In this document: positions 1 through 6,174 of the stretch, piece by piece
Layout: every line of letters starts with the position of its first letter
Numbering within the stretch: the first letter of the stretch is position 1
Source: JADFUS01 sp964368765
GTDB taxonomy: Bacteria > Bacteroidota > Bacteroidia > Bacteroidales > Rikenellaceae
DNA: 12,113 nt
Direction: 5' to 3'
Assembly (NCBI GenBank): GCA_964368765.1
Contig: CAYJCU010000063.1
Span: 1-12,113, forward strand
The notes under the pieces: generated by a model
Databases searched by the model: none
Seen by the model: the letters and a program-made list of their open reading frames with translations, nothing else
Told to the model about the DNA's origin: nothing
Program-made: the position numbers and the translations under genes

Positions 1-52
1 GGGTAGATATGACGTGCATAAATTCAATCCTCAGGTGCGCCGGACACTACTA
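1..52 (-). repeat. Stop-proximal intergenic repeat, copy 1
   Basis: This is the first copy of a roughly 52-bp repeat whose second copy is at 2112-2162, in the same orientation. Shared blocks on the plus strand are GGGTAGATA, TGCATAAA, TCAATC, TCAGG and GACACTACTAA. By hand alignment about 41 of 53 positions match, including a single-base gap, and a 7-bp block (37-43) is fully different. The copy starts 5 bp after the stop codon of the NagB/PIG-L gene on the minus strand. It may continue to the left beyond the window edge. Its function is unknown. Confidence 0.75.
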
Positions 53-56
53 ATTA

Positions 57-2090
57 TTAAAACATCTTCACAAAAACCTCTATCGCCTGATACTCTGCCA
101 TCCCCAATTCATCGTACAGTTTTGCTGTGTTTTGAGTTCTATCCTCTGCCCTCTGCCAAAACTCTCTACTATCATTACCCGGGAATGGGATAATATCTTT
201 TTGTGATTGATGCCTATAAATAGCATGACGTTTTTGTATCATCTCCTGAGGACTAAGTGGAACAGCCATATCAACCGATGCTAAATCCCACTCCATCCAC
301 GCACCACGATATAACCACACATTACAATTTTGCATCCACTCATCGTCACTAACCTGCTTTAGAGCCTCAATCAACGACACCAAACAAACCTTATGGGTGC
401 CATGTGGATCTGCTAAATCACACGCCGTATATATTTGATGTGGTTTTAACTCTCGTAATATTTCAACAATAATATCAATATCAGCTTGCGATAAGCTACC
501 CTTCTTCACACCACCTGTCTCATAGAATGGTTGATTTAGAAAATGACAATTTGTGTCGGCATTAAGGCCAAAAGATCTGCATGCAGCTTTTGCCTCAGCC
601 CTTCTTATTGCCCCTTTATATTTTAGTAACTCAACTGGTTGAGGCTCTCCATCACGCCTAGAGGCAATAACTGCTTTAATCTCTGAATATCTATCCTCAA
701 AACCCATTTCGAGCGATGTTTCAAATGATTGTAGCACAACATCATCATGAACCGCCACATTACCCGATGTTTGATAGGCAACATGTACATCATGCCCCTG
801 CTCAACTAATCTAATAAAAGTTCCGCCCATTGATATAACATCATCATCAGGATGAGGCGAGAAGATAATAACTCTCTTGGGATAGGGCTCTGAGGCTACT
901 GGACGTGTATTATCTGTGGCATTAGGCTTACCACCTGGCCAACCCGTTATGGTGTGTTGCAAATCATTAAAAACCTCTATATTTATCGTATCATAGCTTT
1001 TACCCGTTGCCTCAAGAAGAGAGCCCAACGAGTTCTCTATATAGTCATTATAGCTCAACTTAAGTATTGGCTTTCCCACAACACCACATAACCATATAAC
1101 CGCTTTACGAATGAACTTAGGTGTCCAGTCGCACTCACCAACCAACCATGGGATACTCTCTCGCACTAATCCCTCACCTGCCGCCTTGTCAATAACAACC
1201 TCAATAAAGGGGTGATTTTGCAGATATGATGCAGGCACCTGCGAAGTAATATCTCCCTCTACAACACATTTAACAGCATCTGACTTACCACTCCCCCATG
1301 CCATCAATATTATGTTTTCAGAGGATATTATTGTATCAAGTCCCACTGTTATTGCATATTGTGGCACGGTTATATTATTAGGTAAAATTGTTGATTGTAT
1401 TTTACGTGATGAGTAAGAGAGCTTAACCAATCTTGTTTTTGATTTCACAAAACTCTCTGGCTCATTAAAACCTATCTGCCCATCTTCGCTCATACCCACT
1501 ATTAGCAAATTCATATTACGAGCATAACTATCATATTTAGCACAATATTCTGATATTAACCCTGTTTCGATGGTACCATCAGGATATAAAACATTATCAG
1601 GCAATATATCTATATGGTTTAATAGTTGTTCATGAATCTTTTTACAATGGCTATGTTTATCACTTGGCATTATGGGATAAAACTCGTTTATTAAGACTAT
1701 CTTAACTCTCTTAAAAGAGAGTTCGCCTCTATTGTATCGTTTAATCATCTCACGATAAAGTTCAATAGGGGTACGCCCAGTGCTCAAGCCTAGAACAAAA
1801 GGTTCAATATCTTTACCACTCTGCTCACGGTCTTGAAAATAATTTTCAATCTGCTTAATAAGCTGATTTACTACATACTGCACACCATCACTTTCATTTG
1901 AAAGAATAGTTGTTAGTACCTTTTCGTATCTACGAACAACATCTAGCGGTGTCTTGTTGGGAATTAATCCACCACTAATAGGCATATCAAAATTAAGTTT
2001 TATCATAATTCTATTGTTAAAAATAATATTATTGTCCCTTGCTAAATATAAATCTTGTTTTTTTACTTCTAGTAGTGCCATTCTACCCAT
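57..2090 (-). CDS. NagB-like / PIG-L (LmbE) deacetylase two-domain protein
   Basis: The 677-residue protein has two parts. Residues about 50-320 resemble glucosamine-6-phosphate deaminase (NagB): GLSTGRTPIELY at 101-112 fits the sugar-phosphate loop and EDGQIGFNEP at 202-211 fits the active-site segment. Compared with E. coli NagB, the positions of Asp72 and His143 appear to be Asn135 and Gln205, while Asp141 and Glu148 are kept as Asp203 and Glu210, so deaminase activity is doubtful. Residues about 403-670 are a PIG-L/LmbE-type zinc-dependent N-deacetylase, with HPDDD at 413-417 and HGTH at 563-566 both intact. This layout and length match Bacteroidales proteins usually annotated as glucosamine-6-phosphate deaminase. 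No signal peptide is seen, so it is probably cytoplasmic. The ATG at 2090 has no Shine-Dalgarno; Met4 is an alternative start. It lies 79 bp after the hexosaminidase gene with no promoter seen between, so co-transcription is likely. Inference: it deacetylates an amino-sugar derivative; the substrate is unknown. Confidence 0.85.
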   Translation of the reverse strand: MGRMALLEVKKQDLYLARDNNIIFNNRIMIKLNFDMPISGGLIPNKTPLDVVRRYEKVLTTILSNESDGVQYVVNQLIKQIENYFQDREQSGKDIEPFVLGLSTGRTPIELYREMIKRYNRGELSFKRVKIVLINEFYPIMPSDKHSHCKKIHEQLLNHIDILPDNVLYPDGTIETGLISEYCAKYDSYARNMNLLIVGMSEDGQIGFNEPESFVKSKTRLVKLSYSSRKIQSTILPNNITVPQYAITVGLDTIISSENIILMAWGSGKSDAVKCVVEGDITSQVPASYLQNHPFIEVVIDKAAGEGLVRESIPWLVGECDWTPKFIRKAVIWLCGVVGKPILKLSYNDYIENSLGSLLEATGKSYDTINIEVFNDLQHTITGWPGGKPNATDNTRPVASEPYPKRVIIFSPHPDDDVISMGGTFIRLVEQGHDVHVAYQTSGNVAVHDDVVLQSFETSLEMGFEDRYSEIKAVIASRRDGEPQPVELLKYKGAIRRAEAKAACRSFGLNADTNCHFLNQPFYETGGVKKGSLSQADIDIIVEILRELKPHQIYTACDLADPHGTHKVCLVSLIEALKQVSDDEWMQNCNVWLYRGAWMEWDLASVDMAVPLSPQEMIQKRHAIYRHQSQKDIIPFPGNDSREFWQRAEDRTQNTAKLYDELGMAEYQAIEVFVKMF

Positions 2091-2111
2091 AATTGAATTT
2101 AGGTGTGTTTA

Positions 2112-2162
2112 GGGTAGATACGGCCTGCATAAATCAATCATCAGGCTATTATGACACTACTA
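2112..2162 (-). repeat. Stop-proximal intergenic repeat, copy 2
   Basis: This is the second copy of the repeat at 1-52, in the gap between the hexosaminidase and NagB/PIG-L genes, about 7 bp after the hexosaminidase stop codon. It can form a 5-bp stem, GCCTG (2123-2127) with CAGGC (2142-2146), around a 14-base loop. In copy 1 the same positions read ACGTG (12-16) and CAGGT (32-36): the outer pair changes from G-C to A-T and stays paired, but one inner pair becomes G-G. Support for a conserved RNA fold is therefore weak. No promoter of the TAnnTTTG type is seen in it. Confidence 0.75.
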
Positions 2163-2169
2163 AAATAAA

Positions 2170-3768
2170 TTACTCTACTTCACTAAAGGCATAAGGGGCA
2201 TAATTATACCCATATTGAGCATAAATATTAACTAGCGATGGTAAACGCTCCATGAAATTATCATAATCACGCTTTTCATCATACTCTGACCACGCCACCT
2301 CTGATATAGCAGCAAGGCGTGGTAGTAACATATACTCAACATGATCCATATCTTTCATATACTCTGTCCAAACATTTGCCTGAACACCCAATACTCTTGC
2401 CCTATTTACACTATCTACCTTTAAATATGGGTCTAACTGATACGCTTTACGCATATTTATTATACCCCACATAGCAATAGGTTCGTCATTCTCTTGGGGA
2501 TTAGATGTCTGATAATAATCCATATAACAATGTGCCAGTGGACTCTGTATAACACTATTACCACGTGCTGCAGCCTTAGCTCCCACCTCTGCTGAACGCC
2601 AAGTCATAACAGTAGCACTCTTTGATATATCACCTTCTAAAATTTCATCCCATCCTATTGCTTTTTTTCCTCGTTTATTCATCCATCTCTCTACCCTATT
2701 CATAAAATAAGTTTGGAGATTATGCTCACTATTCAACCCTTCATCTCTCATACGCTGCTGACATGCAGGGCACTCTTTCCATTTCGATTTAGGGCACTCA
2801 TCACCACCTATATGTATATACTCAGAGGGGAATAACTCTATAATTTCCGTTAACACCCCTTTTATAAAGTCAAAAGTAGACTCTTTCCCTGCACAATACA
2901 CATCATGACTCACTCCCCACTCTCTTTTTACCTCATAAGCACCACCGCTACAACCCAATTCAGGATATGAAGCAAGAGCAGCAAGAGCATGCCCAGGCAA
3001 TTCTATTTCAGGTATGATAGTAATAGAACGCTCTGAGGCATAATTGATTATCTCTTTAACCTCTTCTTGAGTATAAAATCCACCATAGGGCGTACTATCA
3101 TACTTCTTTGATTCTCCATACCTACCAACAAGCGTCTCTCTACGAATAGAACCTATGTTAGTTAGCTCAGGATAAGCTTTTATCTCTATTCTCCACCCTT
3201 GATCCTCGGTTAAGTGCCAATGAAATGTATTTATTTTGTGTAACGATATTATATCGATAAATTTCTTAACATCATCAACCGAAAAGAAGTGACGCCCCAC
3301 ATCAAGCATCACACCTCGATAGGCGAATTGCGGCTTATCATGTATCTCAACAGCAGGTATATATATCTGCTTAGAATCATCAACAGTTAGTTGTTTTAGT
3401 GTCTGCAAACCATATAATACACCTGCTTCACTACCACCAGTTACCTTTATACTACTACCCTTAACTACTAGATTATACTCTTCATGAGCTAACTGTGTAT
3501 CTATATCAAGTATGATACGCCCTCCCTTTTTTATCTTAGGAGCGACACCCCAAATTGGCTCAACACCCTTAATAAATAACTCAGCCACCTTAGTCAGTGA
3601 ATCATCATTGATAGTTATGCATAGATTCGAATTTATTTTAAATATCCCCCTTTCAGCCTCTACTTTAAGCGGAAGTGGAACAATTTTAATGCTATTAATA
3701 TCCGTTTGGCGAGCGCAGCCCGATAATAACATTAGTAGCAGTACAAGTGATAAATAAACGTTTTTCAT
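2170..3768 (-). CDS. GH20 beta-N-acetylhexosaminidase, lipoprotein
   Basis: The 532-residue protein removes terminal beta-linked N-acetylglucosamine or N-acetylgalactosamine from glycans. An N-terminal hydrophobic segment ends in the lipobox LLSGC, predicting lipid attachment at Cys18 and location in the outer membrane or periplasm. Residues about 27-145 fit the GH20 N-terminal accessory domain and about 148-495 the catalytic TIM barrel. Visible motifs are YRGVMLDVGRHF (150-161), FHWHLTEDQGWRIE (182-195), PEIELPGH (253-260) and HIGGDEC (319-325), with Asp323 and Glu324 as the expected catalytic pair of substrate-assisted hydrolysis. VWTEY (466-470) and the WSEYD segment fit the C-terminal side of the pocket. 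There is no extra carbohydrate-binding domain, so it is one of the shorter family members. It is the first gene of a likely two-gene minus-strand unit with the PIG-L fusion. Fine specificity (chitobiose, mucin, host N-glycans or peptidoglycan) cannot be read from the sequence. Confidence 0.93.
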   Translation of the reverse strand: MKNVYLSLVLLLMLLSGCARQTDINSIKIVPLPLKVEAERGIFKINSNLCITINDDSLTKVAELFIKGVEPIWGVAPKIKKGGRIILDIDTQLAHEEYNLVVKGSSIKVTGGSEAGVLYGLQTLKQLTVDDSKQIYIPAVEIHDKPQFAYRGVMLDVGRHFFSVDDVKKFIDIISLHKINTFHWHLTEDQGWRIEIKAYPELTNIGSIRRETLVGRYGESKKYDSTPYGGFYTQEEVKEIINYASERSITIIPEIELPGHALAALASYPELGCSGGAYEVKREWGVSHDVYCAGKESTFDFIKGVLTEIIELFPSEYIHIGGDECPKSKWKECPACQQRMRDEGLNSEHNLQTYFMNRVERWMNKRGKKAIGWDEILEGDISKSATVMTWRSAEVGAKAAARGNSVIQSPLAHCYMDYYQTSNPQENDEPIAMWGIINMRKAYQLDPYLKVDSVNRARVLGVQANVWTEYMKDMDHVEYMLLPRLAAISEVAWSEYDEKRDYDNFMERLPSLVNIYAQYGYNYAPYAFSEVE

Positions 3769-3867
3769 AGGCTAAATTTTATTATTTATGCCAATCAAGG
3801 TTTTAACTTTTTTTGGCAGATTAGTTATTAATATTAGCGAAAGAGCTTGATGTAAATAGTTAGTACC

Positions 3868-3875
3868 CAAAGTTA
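3868..3875 (-). promoter_or_regulatory. Possible second -7 box for the hexosaminidase gene
   Basis: The minus strand reads TAACTTTG, a full match to the Bacteroides -7 pattern TAnnTTTG, about 93 bp before the hexosaminidase start. At the right distance upstream there is only a GTG-like match (near 3897-3899) to the -33 TTG, so this is weaker than the site at 3970-4000. Confidence 0.3.
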
Positions 3876-3907
3876 AATATGTTTCAAATCTTGATTCACA
3901 TTATATA

Positions 3908-3947
3908 CATCATTTAAGTTATAGGATAAAACATATCTTAAATGATG
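3908..3947. repeat. 11-bp perfect inverted repeat in the divergent region
   Basis: CATCATTTAAG at 3908-3918 is the exact reverse complement of CTTAAATGATG at 3937-3947, with an 18-base spacer. It lies downstream of the better minus-strand promoter, so the hexosaminidase mRNA leader could form this hairpin. It could instead be a protein-binding site. It is AT-rich with no T-run directly after it, so it is not a typical terminator. Confidence 0.6.
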
Positions 3948-3950
3948 ATA

Positions 3951-3963
3951 TTCATGACATGAA
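3951..3963. promoter_or_regulatory. 13-bp palindrome, candidate operator
   Basis: TTCATGACATGAA consists of 6-base arms around one central base. It sits at the position predicted for the first transcribed bases of the minus-strand promoter at 3970-4000, where a bound repressor could block initiation. The regulator is not known and no regulator gene lies in the window. Confidence 0.4.
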
Positions 3964-3969
3964 GATGTA

Positions 3970-4000
3970 CAAATTTAAACATTATTATTTAGATAACAAT
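3970..4000 (-). promoter_or_regulatory. Predicted promoter of the hexosaminidase-NagB/PIG-L unit
   Basis: On the minus strand ATTG (4000-3997) is followed after 19 bases by TAAATTTG (3977-3970). This fits the Bacteroides sigma-ABfr pattern of a -33 TTG and a -7 TAnnTTTG. Transcription would start near 3963-3966 and give a leader of about 195 bases containing the inverted repeat at 3908-3947. Confidence 0.55.
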
Positions 4001-4071
4001 TAAATAGTCGTTTTTTTACAGCAAAACAGTATTTTTTTTAAATATAAATAATAAATTACTCTCAAATTTTG

Positions 4072-4103
4072 TTTGTTAAGCACAACATTTATATATACCT
4101 TTG
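4072..4103 (+). promoter_or_regulatory. Predicted promoter of the MATE transporter gene
   Basis: TTTG (4072-4075), a 20-base spacer and TACCTTTG (4096-4103) match the Bacteroides promoter consensus very well. Transcription should begin near 4107-4110, leaving a leader of only about 11-14 bases before the ATG at 4121. This rules out the open-frame extension that begins with a TTG inside the -33 box. The stretch 3769-4120 otherwise holds no gene that I can see. Confidence 0.7.
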
Positions 4104-4120
4104 TGCTCAAAATAGAAAAA

Positions 4121-5470
4121 ATGATAAAGAGAGAGTACTACAACAATATTATCAAGTTAGCCGTACCTGTAATAATTGCAAATATAGGTCAAATACTTGT
4201 TCAGATTATAGACACAATAATGGTGGGGCGACTTGGAAGCCAACCACTAGCATCGGCTGCGTTTGCTAGTATGCTTGTAATGAATGTGATGATGTTCGGT
4301 ATGGGACTAGCAATGGGAATGACTCCAAATGTTGGGTATAATTACGTTGAAAAGAGATATAGAACATGTTCAAAACTACTTCAAAATGGATTACTACTTA
4401 ACTGTTTGGTAGGTGCTATTATGGTGTTATTCTGTTTCATCTTACTCCCTTTTTTAGATAAGTTTGGGCAACCACAAGATGTTATAGATGGGTGTAAAAA
4501 TTACTACATGATAATAAGTAGTAGCTTACTGCCATATATGATATTTTTAGCCTTCAAACAGTTTATGGATGGGCTAGGCAACACAAAAGTTTCAATGATT
4601 ATTGCGGTAGTATCAAATATCTTAAATGTGATTTTGAACTATTTACTGATATACGGAAAATTTGGTTTCCCTGAATTGGGTATGGAGGGTGCAGCTATTG
4701 CCACTCTTATATCAAGAATAGTAATGCCGATTATGTATATTATATATATACGTTATGCTAGATTCTATCGAAATTTCTTGAAATTTTTTCATACAGATAG
4801 TTTCTCTCTTTCAATTAATAAAACACTACTTGTTATGGGTATGCCCATAGCAGCACAGCTACTTATTGAGTTTTTTGCTCTAAGCTTAACAAGTATAATG
4901 ATGGGATGGATAGGCACCGACGAAATATCGGCGAATCAGGTGGTATTTACTACCATCTCTCTCTTCTATCTATTTTCAAACGGCATATCATCATCTATCA
5001 CTATTTTAGTGAGTCATAACTACGCTTTAGGACGTGCCGACGATATTAGAAAATATAGTTTTGCGGCTGCACATATCTCTATGGGGATTATGATTATGGC
5101 TGGTTTATTACTATACTTCTTTGGCTCTGTTATTGCATCTATATATATATCAGACAGTAAGGTAATTGAAATAGCAACTTCAATATTTGCTGTTGTGGCG
5201 TTTATGGAGCTTTTTGATGGTTTACAAATAACAACACTGGGAGTACTTAGAGGTATGGGTGATGTTGTAAAGCCTATGTACTTTGCATTAGTGTGTTATG
5301 GTGTTATATCATTGAGTGTTGCATATTATATTGGTTTTGGTCTCGATTTTGGAGCTCCTGGTATATGGTGCGGCTTTGCCGTTGGTGTTACCGTAGCATT
5401 TATTTTATTCTCTATTAGAATAAAAAGAAATCTAAAAATAATGAAATTATCATCAGCCACCAGCAACTAA
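4121..5470 (+). CDS. MATE-family multidrug/cation antiporter
   Basis: The 449-residue integral inner-membrane protein has about 12 hydrophobic segments in two similar halves, the normal size and layout for NorM/DinF-like MATE transporters. These export drugs or other organic cations in exchange for sodium or protons. Conserved-looking stretches are DTIMVGRLG (31-39), FKQFMDGLGNTK (145-156) and ILNYLLIYGKFGFPELGMEG (171-190). Asp31, Glu250 and Asp366 fall where Vibrio cholerae NorM has its ion-coupling acidic residues Asp36, Glu255 and Asp371; this is a hand alignment. The ATG at 4121 was chosen because the reading frame upstream starts at a TTG inside the promoter and because MATE proteins normally begin close to the first helix. 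It has its own promoter and is divergent from the hexosaminidase unit. The exported substrate cannot be predicted, and a link to sugar use is not implied. Confidence 0.92.
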   Translation: MIKREYYNNIIKLAVPVIIANIGQILVQIIDTIMVGRLGSQPLASAAFASMLVMNVMMFGMGLAMGMTPNVGYNYVEKRYRTCSKLLQNGLLLNCLVGAIMVLFCFILLPFLDKFGQPQDVIDGCKNYYMIISSSLLPYMIFLAFKQFMDGLGNTKVSMIIAVVSNILNVILNYLLIYGKFGFPELGMEGAAIATLISRIVMPIMYIIYIRYARFYRNFLKFFHTDSFSLSINKTLLVMGMPIAAQLLIEFFALSLTSIMMGWIGTDEISANQVVFTTISLFYLFSNGISSSITILVSHNYALGRADDIRKYSFAAAHISMGIMIMAGLLLYFFGSVIASIYISDSKVIEIATSIFAVVAFMELFDGLQITTLGVLRGMGDVVKPMYFALVCYGVISLSVAYYIGFGLDFGAPGIWCGFAVGVTVAFILFSIRIKRNLKIMKLSSATSN

Positions 5471-5511
5471 CTAATAACCTGATTAACAGCACGTATAAAT
5501 TGTATAGATAC

Positions 5512-5736
5512 TTATAACCTGAGTTTTGGATAAGAAATAGTCATACTTTCTTTATTGCAGCTCATTTTCAGCACCTTATTGTAAAATACGATGCTCACGC
5601 ACAATAGGTGCGCTCCGCTTCGCTTTCACAATAACGCACTGTAACTGAACCACACTAAAAAAAGTCTGTCGCAAATATTTTATTTTACTTATTATCAGCA
5701 ATTTAAACTATTTCTTATCCAAAATTCAGGTTTATA
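5512..5736. mobile_element. MITE-like non-autonomous element with TTATA target duplication
   Basis: Terminal inverted repeats at 5517-5541 and 5707-5731 match at 24 of 25 positions. The left end begins ACCTGAGTTTTGGATAAG and the right end, reverse-complemented, begins ACCTGAATTTTGGATAAG. Directly outside them is the same 5-bp sequence TTATA (5512-5516 and 5732-5736), as expected for a target duplication. The element itself is 215 bp and has no open frame of useful length. Inside, GCACCTTATTGT (5571-5582) pairs with ACAATAGGTGC (5601-5611) with one bulged base, and GTGCG (5608-5612) can pair with CGCAC (5635-5639). The centre is richer in G and C than its surroundings. It lies 46 bp after the MATE stop codon. 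I do not recognise the parent insertion sequence. The rest of 5471-5816 holds only the rsfS promoter candidate. Confidence 0.85.
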
Positions 5737-5759
5737 GATATAATTTTTAAGTAAAAAAT

Positions 5760-5790
5760 AATGTAAATCAAAAAAAATTAACTAATTTTG
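5760..5790 (+). promoter_or_regulatory. Predicted promoter of the rsfS-ftsH operon
   Basis: TAATTTTG at 5783-5790 fully matches the Bacteroides -7 pattern TAnnTTTG. Nineteen bases upstream is AATG (5760-5763), an imperfect -33 box. Transcription would start near 5795, about 22 bases before rsfS. The mobile element ends at 5736, just outside the predicted promoter. Confidence 0.5.
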
Positions 5791-5816
5791 TCGGTTGATA
5801 CATACAAAAAATAATT

Positions 5817-6167
5817 ATGAATAAAATAGTTGAGGTGGCAGTAGCCGCAATCGAAGAGAAAAAAGGAGAAAATATAGTAGTAGTAGACCTAACAAAGATA
5901 GATGGAGCTATTACAGATAATTTCGTTATATGTGAGGCGCAATCTACAACACAGGTAGATGCAATATGTGATGAGGTAGAGAAGCATCTTATTGAGTCTC
6001 TAAAAGAGAAGCCTATACGTGTTGAAGGACGTGAAAATGGTATATGGATTATAATGGATTATGGAGATTTAATGGTGCATGTATTTGAGAGATCTACTCG
6101 CTCATACTATAACCTTGAGGATTTATGGAGTGATGCTCCACAATACGAAATTGAGAATAAACTATAA
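5817..6167 (+). CDS. rsfS: Ribosomal silencing factor RsfS
   Basis: The 116-residue protein belongs to the RsfS/Iojap family. Family members bind ribosomal protein uL14 on the large subunit, block joining of the subunits and lower translation when nutrients are short. Typical features are VVDLTKIDGAITDNFVIC (22-39), the WIIMDYGDLMVHVF segment (76-89) and RSYYNLEDLWSDAP near the C-terminus. The length is normal for the family. It is the first gene of the plus-strand run, and its stop codon is 7 bp before the ftsH start. The pairing of rsfS with ftsH is one I recall as common in Bacteroidetes. Confidence 0.95.
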   Translation: MNKIVEVAVAAIEEKKGENIVVVDLTKIDGAITDNFVICEAQSTTQVDAICDEVEKHLIESLKEKPIRVEGRENGIWIIMDYGDLMVHVFERSTRSYYNLEDLWSDAPQYEIENKL

Positions 6168-6174
6168 CGATAAT

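Noticed and set aside
1..2162. CRISPR array or composite transposon made of the two repeats
   Set aside because: There are only two diverged copies about 2.1 kb apart, with no regular spacers, no transposase and no target duplication visible.
4073..4120. N-terminal extension of the MATE protein from a TTG start
   Set aside because: The TTG lies inside the predicted -33 box and the extension overlaps the -7 box; the ATG at 4121 fits the family start.
6079..6174. Longer FtsH start inside rsfS
   Set aside because: It would overlap 89 bases of rsfS in another frame and add residues unlike FtsH; the ATG at 6175 begins a normal FtsH N-terminus.
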